Shown here piece by piece: positions 1 to 4,266 of a stretch of 5,614 bases of DNA. The notes beneath the pieces are model-generated. The model was not told where the DNA came from. It made no database searches and worked only from the letters and a program-made list of their open reading frames with translations. Made by a program: the position numbers and the translations under genes. Within the stretch, counting starts at the first letter, position 1. Each line of letters starts with the position of its first letter. The stretch comes from Nitrospirota bacterium (GTDB lineage Bacteria > Nitrospirota > UBA9217), in the NCBI GenBank assembly GCA_021788515.1, contig JAJYKN010000123.1:1-5614 (forward strand), in the 5' to 3' direction.

Positions 1-314
1 TAAAACTCTCTATGAATTCCTTTGCCAAAATGCCGTTTGTGCAGAGATAGATATATTTGCCCGCGTCGAGGAGCCCCTTTATGAGCTTTGGCAGGTCCCG
101 GTAGATCATGGGCTCTCCGCCGGTCACGGCGACCACCGGCGCGCCGCATTCATTTGCCGCCTCAAGGCAACGCTCAACCGTAAGGTCTCCGTCCGCGGCC
201 GTCCTTATGCGGTCGCACCCCATGCAAGCCAGGTTGCAGCGGTGCGTGGGTTCGAGCATCAACACAAGCGGGAACCGTTTTTTCCCGCTGAGCGTGTTGA
301 AAAGTTTAATCATA
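1..314 (-). CDS. Radical SAM protein, HpnH-like, N-terminal part (runs off the window; frame disrupted near the start)
   Basis: The minus-strand translation has the radical SAM cluster motif CNLACMGC (CxxxCxxC), preceded by FPLVLMLEPTHR. It is followed by a GGEP motif in PVVAVTGGEPMIYRDLPKL and by YLCTNG. These would bind the 4Fe-4S cluster and S-adenosylmethionine. The LMLEP-x-x-RCNLAC and CGAPVV..GGEP context resembles HpnH, the adenosyl-hopene synthase of hopanoid side-chain synthesis, from memory of that family; a related radical SAM paralogue is equally possible. The C-terminal part lies beyond position 1. The domain frame is open from 310 to 1, but a TGA lies at 313-311 and no start codon precedes the conserved KKRFPLVLMLEP stretch. 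The ATG at 314-312 is one base out of frame: dropping one T from the T5 run just after it would give MIKLFNTLSGKKRFPL, a natural-looking N-terminus. A near-consensus promoter lies about 57 bp upstream, which supports a start here. Family certain, exact function not. Confidence 0.85.
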
Positions 315-370
315 CGATTAGAGCACCCTCGATCTGAAACACGATAAACCGCAAAAGTAGGAATGGTGAT

Positions 371-398
371 TTTATACGGTAAGCCTGCATTTTGTCAA
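371..398 (-). promoter_or_regulatory. Strong sigma-70-type promoter for the radical SAM gene
   Basis: On the minus strand a perfect -35 box TTGACA (398-393) is separated by 16 bp from TATAAA (376-371, five of six matches to the -10 consensus). Transcription would start near 364, giving a 5' leader of about 50 nt before the ATG at 314. A GAGGG Shine-Dalgarno-like stretch lies 12 nt before that ATG. It is the best promoter match I found in the window. Confidence 0.72.
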
Positions 399-690
399 GC
401 AGTTTTGATGTTTCAACCTCTTTACCTTAAAAGGGTATCCTCTCACGTCGATAGTGCACCCGGCTCAACCAATCCCATCCACCAACGGGAAGTGCTTCCT
501 TGAATCCAAGAGAACCATGCAGAACTCGCGGCACGGAGATGCAGCGGCATCATTAAAAACATCTCAGAGGGTCTGGTCCAGTGCGTTTCTTTAAGTTTAC
601 CACAATCGCTCTTTCAGGTTTGTCTCCGCGGGGATTCTTCTGTGCCTGCATTCCGGAAACAGGAAGCTGGTAGTTCTCCCGCCTTCGACG

Positions 691-715
691 GAGACCGCGA
701 TACGATCGCGGTCTC
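691..715. repeat. Perfect inverted repeat, 11-bp arms with 3-nt loop
   Basis: The arm GAGACCGCGAT (691-701) is followed by ACG and the exact reverse complement ATCGCGGTCTC (705-715). No T tract follows on either strand, so it is not a typical intrinsic terminator. It lies 76 bp upstream of the phosphoesterase start, so it could be an operator, a leader hairpin or a dispersed extragenic palindrome. The sequence does not decide between these. Confidence 0.8.
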
Positions 716-775
716 AGAGGGCCTGACCGCAGGTTCTTCGATAGAAAAATGCACCTGCCTGTGCTAAAGTATTGT

Positions 776-782
776 AAGGGAG
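776..782 (+). promoter_or_regulatory. Shine-Dalgarno that fixes the phosphoesterase start at 791
   Basis: AAGGGAG lies 8 nt before the ATG at 791. The in-frame ATG at 749 has no comparable site, and the 14 residues it would add do not belong to the conserved domain. Confidence 0.8.
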
Positions 783-790
783 ATTTTCAC

Positions 791-1300
791 ATGACCACAG
801 CAAAACCTCAGCGCTTCGTTGTTCACGAACACCAGGCGAAGAGACTGCACTACGATTTCCGGCTTGAGCTGGGCGGGGTGCTCAAGTCCTGGGCAATACC
901 GAAAGGCCCGTCCCTGAACCCGGCTGACAAGCGCCTTGCGGTCATGGTGCCTGATCACGTGGTCGAGTACATCAATTTCGAGGGGATCATCCCTGCAGGC
1001 CGATACGGCGCCGGGCCGGTCGTGGTCTGGGACAGCGGCGATTTCGTCCCTCTGGAAACCCACGAACCTGAAAAGGCCTTGCACGAGGGCAAACTCAGCT
1101 TTCTGTTAAAGGGGAAAAAACTGAAGGGCGCCTTCACGCTGGCCCGGATGAAAGGCCTTCCGAAAGGCACGGGCAAAGAGTGGCTGCTCATGAAGAGAAA
1201 GGACGAGTACGCAAGACCCGATTACGTGCTGCAGACTGAGATCACCCCGGCGAAGCTCAAAGAGCTGACAGAGCGAAATCCTCCCTGTGAAACGGAGTAA
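791..1300 (+). CDS. Stand-alone DNA ligase D-type 3'-phosphoesterase (PE domain)
   Basis: This 169-residue protein is a complete LigD phosphoesterase domain without the ligase and polymerase domains. The PE domain removes 3'-phosphates and 3'-ribonucleotides from DNA ends, tidying breaks before sealing, typically in bacterial non-homologous end joining. The conserved core is visible: FVVHEHQAKRLHYDFRLE (residues 9-26), SWAIPKGPSLNP, DKRLAV, DHVVEY and FEGIIPAGRYGAG. His14, His20, Asp22, Arg24, Arg48, His56 and Tyr60 have exactly the spacing I recall for catalytic or metal-binding residues of Pseudomonas LigD PE (His42, His48, Asp50, Arg52, Arg76, His84, Tyr88). It should therefore be active. 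The tail after about residue 150 is short and non-conserved. Free-standing PE proteins are known in bacteria and archaea. No ku, ligase or primase gene is in view, so partners are elsewhere or it acts alone. The start at 791 is chosen by its Shine-Dalgarno. It converges with the gene ending at 1345; I saw no clear terminator in the 44 bp between. Confidence 0.93.
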   Translation: MTTAKPQRFVVHEHQAKRLHYDFRLELGGVLKSWAIPKGPSLNPADKRLAVMVPDHVVEYINFEGIIPAGRYGAGPVVVWDSGDFVPLETHEPEKALHEGKLSFLLKGKKLKGAFTLARMKGLPKGTGKEWLLMKRKDEYARPDYVLQTEITPAKLKELTERNPPCETE

Positions 1301-1344
1301 GTTTCGCTTCACATCCATAAAACGCTGCGGCAGAGGGGGAATTT

Positions 1345-1782
1345 TTACGCCACCATGATGGTAATGTCTTTTATGGCGCTGCCGACGACGAAGATCTTCA
1401 TGTTATTGCTGGAACTGTCTACGGGAAGGAGGTAAAACCCTTTTGCTTTTTTACCGAGTTTAGCCAGAGAAAATCCCTTGTCCCAGGGAATCTCGCCGTC
1501 GATGTATCCCAGCAGAGACTCTCTATCGCTGAACTTTACGTAGACCTTGCGGCCGCTGTTTTTCCTGAGACCGAAGACCTTGCGCTCGACTCGATCACGG
1601 TATCCCTTGAAGGTCCTGACAAAGAAGACCGCCTTCAGGTCGTTGAGGGGGACGCTGGAATCTTCCTTTGCCTTCTGCTCGCGAAGCCTGAGCGTATCCG
1701 CGTCGATACGGAAGCTGCTGACGTATCCTTTCACGAGGGTGCCATTCTTATACCTGGCTACCACTTTCTCTTCCGCGGCCAT
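1345..1782 (-). CDS. Small uncharacterised protein resembling the DUF6982 family
   Basis: This 145-residue soluble protein has no signal peptide or membrane segment. It begins MAAEEKVVARYKNGTLVKGY, continues with PLNDLKAVFFVRTFKGYRD around residues 47-65, and ends with a beta-rich part: KVYVKFSDRESLLGYI, GFYLLPVDSSSNNMKIFVV. The pattern 'VARYKDG-x-LKGY ... DLKAVFFVK-F-G ... V-F-DGE-L-G-T ... GFFL-P-D-x-SNN-R-FVV' is the one I remember as DUF6982, common in delta-proteobacteria-like genomes, sometimes near PilZ or c-di-GMP genes. The function is unknown and the family name is from memory. Both ATGs of ATGATG are possible; the second (1782) lies 6 nt from GGGAGG (1794-1789), the first only 3 nt, so I prefer 1782. 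It has its own promoter at 1848-1876, within a cassette repeated before the GT4 gene. Confidence 0.85.
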   Translation of the reverse strand: MAAEEKVVARYKNGTLVKGYVSSFRIDADTLRLREQKAKEDSSVPLNDLKAVFFVRTFKGYRDRVERKVFGLRKNSGRKVYVKFSDRESLLGYIDGEIPWDKGFSLAKLGKKAKGFYLLPVDSSSNNMKIFVVGSAIKDITIMVA

Positions 1783-1825
1783 CATTCACCTCCCGGAGTT
1801 CACGCAATAAACCACGAGTGCGAGT

Positions 1826-1839
1826 GTGATCGGCATCAC
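1826..1839 (-). promoter_or_regulatory. Stem-loop at the predicted 5' end of transcript A
   Basis: On the minus strand GTGAT, loop GCCG and ATCAC form a 5-bp stem, directly after the predicted transcription start near 1841. Copy B has a stem of different sequence at the same place (4166-4187). A 5'-terminal hairpin can protect mRNA from decay; that role is inferred. Confidence 0.4.
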
Positions 1840-1847
1840 TAGTAGAA

Positions 1848-1876
1848 AGACTAGCACAATACCCCGGGGTATTCAA
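1848..1876 (-). promoter_or_regulatory. Putative promoter A with palindromic spacer
   Basis: On the minus strand, TTGAAT (1876-1871) is followed by a 17-bp spacer and TAGTCT (1853-1848), with an extended -10 TG one base before it. Both boxes match consensus at four of six positions. The same arrangement and spacing occur in copy B at 4194-4222. Transcription would start near 1841, leaving a leader of about 58 nt. Confidence 0.5.
1858..1873. promoter_or_regulatory. 16-bp perfect palindrome in promoter A, candidate operator
   Basis: AATACCCCGGGGTATT is a perfect palindrome lying across the -35/-10 spacer. Its CCCGGG core and flanking A/T are kept in copy B (4204-4219), but the symmetry there is incomplete. 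A dyad in the spacer is where MerR-type activators and many repressors bind; no regulator gene is in view. Confidence 0.5.
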
Positions 1877-1937
1877 CCAGGGTGCAGAATGTTGTCAAAA
1901 GAATACACCCGATTGTTTCACCCCTGCTTTCCTTACT

Positions 1938-2015
1938 GCCTGCAACTGCGGCAGTCGGCAGGCTTCATGGCACATCCACAGGTCCGGAGGGCAATCTGCA
2001 ACTCCGCGTTTTTTT
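1938..2015 (+). other. Structured stretch ending in a T tract; possible small RNA 3' end (very tentative)
   Basis: Two hairpins precede a T7 run on the plus strand. The first (1938-1963) pairs GCCTGC with GCAGGC and contains an inner ACTG-CGG-CAGT stem. The second (1985-2006) is the terminator listed separately. No plus-strand gene ends here, so either a short RNA is made from about 1880-2015, or this stops antisense transcription before the GT2 gene. I found no good plus-strand promoter, so the RNA itself is unproven. Confidence 0.25.
1985..2015 (+). terminator. Intrinsic terminator-like hairpin with T7 tract
   Basis: CGGAG (1985-1989) pairs with CTCCG (2002-2006), with an inner GCA/TGC pairing, followed after CG by seven T residues (2009-2015). 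It points toward the 3' end of the minus-strand GT2 gene. No matching T tract exists on the other strand, so it does not obviously terminate GT2. Confidence 0.5.
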
Positions 2016-2032
2016 AACAGGGAGATAACTGG

Positions 2033-2863
2033 CTAAGAAAGTTTTTTTATGCCGTTCTTACAGTATGGTTCCTTGTTTGCGATCCGTTGCTTCAGAATGG
2101 CCAGGTTGTGCTGATACTTGTCGTTTTCAAAGCTCCATGACGACCGGTGCCAGAGGTGAAAAATGACGGCCAGGCTCCTGACCGATCTGACCTGCTTTCC
2201 CTGGTTCAGGACGCGGATGCCGAGGTCGTTGTCCTCGATGGAGCCGTCCAGAAAATCTTCGTCGCAGCCGTTGATTGCTAAAAAAAGGGCTTTCGCAAGG
2301 CTGAAATTGCACCCCCACACGCCGTCGTCGGAAATTTTGTCACGGTGGGTTATGCGCCGCAGAAAAGGGCTCTTTATCACCAGGGCTTCTTCGACCCGCC
2401 GGGACTTTCCCAAGAGCGCGTCCCAAAGAAGCCTGGGGCTGAGCCTGTTGAGAACAGCGCCACGGTCGAGCAGGTGTTCAGTCAGCTCCCTGCCGATCTC
2501 GACGCGCCTTCCGCTCAGGATTGCGTCCGGGCTGCTCTTCTCGACGTGGGCGCGGACAAAATTGCGATGCGCCATGCAGTCGCCATCAATGAAGATCAGA
2601 TAATCGCCGGAAGACCGGCGCACCGTTTCGTTCAGGATCCTGGGTTTCCTGAAGCCCGCATCCTCCTGCCAGACATGAGTTATCGGGAATGCCTCCTTCA
2701 GAACCTGTTCCATTTCACGGACCAGTTCCTTTGTCTCCGGTCCGCTCCCGTCGTCGGCAACCAGGACCTCAGAGGGCATCGTACTCTGACTTGCGAGGCT
2801 CAACAGACAGAGCTTCAGGGCTTTCGGCCGGTTGTAAGTCGGCACGATAATCGACGTTTTCAT
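2033..2863 (-). CDS. Glycosyltransferase family 2 (GT-A fold), probable cell-surface polysaccharide synthesis
   Basis: This 276-residue inverting-type sugar transferase has no signal peptide or membrane helix, so it is probably cytoplasmic or membrane-associated. It opens MKTSIIVPTYNRPKAL, then VLVADDGS (residues 33-40), which binds the nucleotide, and WQEDAGFRKPRILNE (65-79). The metal-binding DxD motif is FIDGD (91-95). GCNFSLAKALFLAINGCDEDF (184-204) followed by the catalytic-base type IEDND (209-213) and a late HLWH (236-239) recall the Glyco_transf_7C arrangement of chondroitin-synthase-like and related bacterial enzymes. Donor and acceptor cannot be read from sequence. The ATG at 2863 begins the canonical beta strand; its Shine-Dalgarno AGGAGGT (2882-2876) is unusually far, 12 nt, and no closer in-frame start exists. 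It follows the GT4 gene by 143 bp on the same strand and probably serves the same glycan pathway. Confidence 0.92.
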   Translation of the reverse strand: MKTSIIVPTYNRPKALKLCLLSLASQSTMPSEVLVADDGSGPETKELVREMEQVLKEAFPITHVWQEDAGFRKPRILNETVRRSSGDYLIFIDGDCMAHRNFVRAHVEKSSPDAILSGRRVEIGRELTEHLLDRGAVLNRLSPRLLWDALLGKSRRVEEALVIKSPFLRRITHRDKISDDGVWGCNFSLAKALFLAINGCDEDFLDGSIEDNDLGIRVLNQGKQVRSVRSLAVIFHLWHRSSWSFENDKYQHNLAILKQRIANKEPYCKNGIKKLS

Positions 2864-2945
2864 GGTTCGCGCTGCACCTCCTATGCGCTGAATATGCCTG
2901 GTTCCATTGCGCTGATGTTCGGGTCCATAAATGACGGTTTCTCAC

Positions 2946-2970
2946 AAAAAAAATTCCGTAAAGGACAGAA
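2946..2970 (-). terminator. Weak intrinsic terminator downstream of the GT4 gene
   Basis: On the minus strand TTCTGT (2970-2965), loop CCTTT and ACGGAA (2959-2954, one G-T pair) are followed directly by eight T residues (2953-2946). The stem is short and A/T-rich, so termination may be partial and allow read-through into GT2. Confidence 0.45.
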
Positions 2971-3006
2971 CACAGCTCGAAGCGGACCGGGAACCGTCCG
3001 TGAAGG

Positions 3007-4092
3007 TCAGCTCAAGCTCTGAAAGAACCGGTAATAATCCTCGACCATGCGCTCCTTGCTGAATCGTTCGGCGACCCAGATCGGCCCGGCTCCGGCCATC
3101 CGGGCGTGCAGAGACCGGTCTTTCAATATTTTCATCACTTCCTTGGCCATATTTTCCGGCCCTCCGTCCACCAGCGCGCCCGCGGGACAACCTTCGAGCG
3201 AATCCCGTATGCCCCCTTCGTTTACCGATACAACCGGCGCTCCGACGGCGAGCGCTTCAAGGACCCAGATGCCGAAGCCCTCGTTCCGATGAGTGCTCAC
3301 GGCAACATCGATGTCGGCATAAAAAGAAAGCATCTCGTCCTTGGACAGCCTGCCGGTCCAGAGCAGGGCGCTGCTCAGGCCCAGTTCATCGGCGCAACGC
3401 TTAAACGCATCGATCTGGCCGCTGCCCGATTCGGAGGCAACGAGCGCGAACTGCGCATCGGGGACCTCTTTCCTGATCAGGACGAGCGCGTCAAGGAACT
3501 CGATCTGGTTTTTCCAGAGATCTCCCACCGTACCGATGACCAATGTGCCGGGCGCCAGCTGAAAACGCTGTCTCAGCGCGCCACTTCGGATAGCGCCGGG
3601 CTTGAATTTGTCGAGATCGATCCCATAATACACAATACTGAGCCGTTGCGCTATGCCGGGATAAAAGGCGAGGATCCTGTCCCTGATGTGGCGCGAGATC
3701 GTGACGATCTTGTCCATACGGGACAAAAGAAAACGCGAGCGGAGGAACTCCGCAACCTGGACCGTGTACAGAAGCGCCGGTTTTCTGCCCGACAGCACGG
3801 ACGCAAGCCATGACTGGACAACGTCGTGTCGCCGCTGTATGTTCACGATGTCGTACCCATTGTCCCGGATGATCCGGGCCGTCTGTTGAACAGCTGCCAG
3901 GGCGTGAAGACCGGATCGTTTCACCGGGTGGAGCGAGATCGCACTGTTGCGGAACATTTCGACGAGCGGAGCACCGGGACGGCACACCAGGCCTACGGTC
4001 GCGCCTTTCAAAGCGAGCCCCGGAAGCAGGTCGCGCAAGAATTCCTCGCCCCCGCCCCTTCCCGACGCATTATTGACAAAGAGAATTCTCAT
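3007..4092 (-). CDS. Glycosyltransferase family 4 (GT-B fold), probable lipopolysaccharide or capsule synthesis
   Basis: This retaining-type transferase of 361 residues is the usual length for GT4. The N-terminal Rossmann half starts MRILFVNNASGRGGGEEFLRD, whose glycine-rich loop contacts substrates. The link to the donor-binding half is YYGIDLDKFKP (155-165). TVGDLWKNQ (188-196) replaces the usual GR-x-x-x-KG. The signature E-x7-E is in NEGFGIWVLEALAVGAPVVSV (Glu271 and Glu279), followed by NEGGIRD, which binds the nucleotide-sugar. There is no signal peptide, so it works at the inner face of the membrane. The specific sugar is unknown. The start at 4092 is chosen because MRILFVNN is the conserved beta strand; the 17 residues upstream in the same frame are low-complexity. 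The ATG overlaps the stop of the minigene at 4089-4136 as ATGA, so translation may be coupled; GAGG lies 11 nt before it. Confidence 0.92.
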   Translation of the reverse strand: MRILFVNNASGRGGGEEFLRDLLPGLALKGATVGLVCRPGAPLVEMFRNSAISLHPVKRSGLHALAAVQQTARIIRDNGYDIVNIQRRHDVVQSWLASVLSGRKPALLYTVQVAEFLRSRFLLSRMDKIVTISRHIRDRILAFYPGIAQRLSIVYYGIDLDKFKPGAIRSGALRQRFQLAPGTLVIGTVGDLWKNQIEFLDALVLIRKEVPDAQFALVASESGSGQIDAFKRCADELGLSSALLWTGRLSKDEMLSFYADIDVAVSTHRNEGFGIWVLEALAVGAPVVSVNEGGIRDSLEGCPAGALVDGGPENMAKEVMKILKDRSLHARMAGAGPIWVAERFSKERMVEDYYRFFQSLS

Positions 4093-4136
4093 GTGCCCGC
4101 GTTCCTCTCGGGCTGCCGCTGCTCTTCCGCAGCCAT
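4089..4136 (-). CDS. 15-codon leader minigene, likely truncated 5' end of a DUF6982-like paralogue
   Basis: The ATG at 4136 lies 7 nt after GGGAG (4148-4144) and reads MAAEEQRQPERNAGT, then TGA overlapping the GT4 ATG. Its first five residues and the DNA upstream match the DUF6982-like gene (MAAEEKVVARYK) at 1782. DNA similarity seems to continue for about ten more bases (AGCGGCAGCC against AGTGGTAGCC) if one base is dropped. It is therefore either a broken paralogue or a leader that couples translation to GT4. No evidence that the peptide itself acts. Confidence 0.5.
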   Translation of the reverse strand: MAAEEQRQPERNAGT

Positions 4137-4165
4137 CAGCCATCTCCCGGAGTTTGCGTAATAAT

Positions 4166-4187
4166 CACGAGTGCGATTGAGCTCGTG
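4166..4187 (-). promoter_or_regulatory. Stem-loop at the predicted 5' end of transcript B
   Basis: CACGAG (minus strand, 4187-4182) pairs with CTCGTG (4171-4166) around a 10-nt loop, starting at the predicted transcription start near 4187. It corresponds in position, but not in sequence, to the stem at 1826-1839. Confidence 0.4.
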
Positions 4188-4193
4188 GTGATG

Positions 4194-4222
4194 ACAGTAC
4201 CACAATATCCCGGGGCATGCAA
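4194..4222 (-). promoter_or_regulatory. Putative promoter B for the minigene and GT4
   Basis: TTGCAT (4222-4217), a 17-bp spacer containing CCCCGGG, and TACTGT (4199-4194) with an extended -10 TG one base before it. The boxes are weak on their own (three of six each); the call rests on the same spacing and TG being kept in copy A. Confidence 0.45.
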
Positions 4223-4266
4223 TGGGGGGGAATTGTACGATTTTACTGGCACTACGTGTCGGCCTC

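Larger units (their letters stand above)
315..790. other. Intergenic region between divergent genes
   Basis: About 475 bp separate the radical SAM gene (minus) from the phosphoesterase gene (plus). It contains the minus-strand promoter at 371-398, the stem-loop at 691-715 and the ribosome site of the plus-strand gene near 776. I see no convincing reading frame or RNA gene in 400-690, and no Ku or ligase remnant. A 14-bp near-repeat, TCTCAGAGGG(T/C)CTG, occurs at 562-575 and 712-725 with one mismatch. Confidence 0.6.
1768..1876 (-). repeat. Promoter-leader cassette, copy A (upstream of the DUF6982-like gene)
   Basis: Read on the plus strand, this 109-bp stretch aligns with 4122-4222. One conserved block runs from the first codons (CTCTTCCGC(G/A)GCCATCA) through CTCCCGGAGTT and AATAA to CACGAGTGCGA, with scattered substitutions. 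A second block is CACAATA(C/T)CCCGGGG near the -35 box. The middle, about 24-32 bp, has diverged in sequence and length. It covers promoter, leader, Shine-Dalgarno and the MAAEE codons. Confidence 0.8.
4122..4222 (-). repeat. Promoter-leader cassette, copy B (upstream of the GT4 gene)
   Basis: This is the second copy of the stretch at 1768-1876 and is 8 bp shorter. The leader, Shine-Dalgarno and MAAEE codons are well conserved, as is CACAATATCCCGGGG. The region around the -10 box and transcription start is not. The same orientation relative to the downstream gene is kept. Confidence 0.8.

Noticed and set aside
562..725. 14-bp near-repeat TCTCAGAGGG(T/C)CTG at 562-575 and 712-725
   Set aside because: Too short and only two copies; could be chance. 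No CRISPR-like periodicity.
742..770. Plus-strand promoter TAGAAA, 17 bp, TAAAGT with TG before the -10
   Set aside because: Transcription would start near 777, inside the Shine-Dalgarno at 776-782, so it could not serve the 791 start.
749..790. Upstream ATG of the phosphoesterase gene
   Set aside because: No ribosome site, and the added residues are not part of the PE domain; 791 has AAGGGAG at good spacing.
2345..3022. Plus-strand open frame of 225 codons
   Set aside because: Antisense to the GT2 gene and the following gap; no domain or ribosome site.
3106..3813. Long plus-strand open frame of 235 codons
   Set aside because: It lies antisense to the GT4 gene, whose motifs are clear; its translation has no recognisable domain and fits a high-GC shadow frame.
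4093..4143. Longer GT4 start at the ATG at 4143
   Set aside because: That ATG directly abuts GGGAG with no spacing, and the extension is low-complexity Ala/Arg/Gly ahead of a canonical MRILFVNN start.
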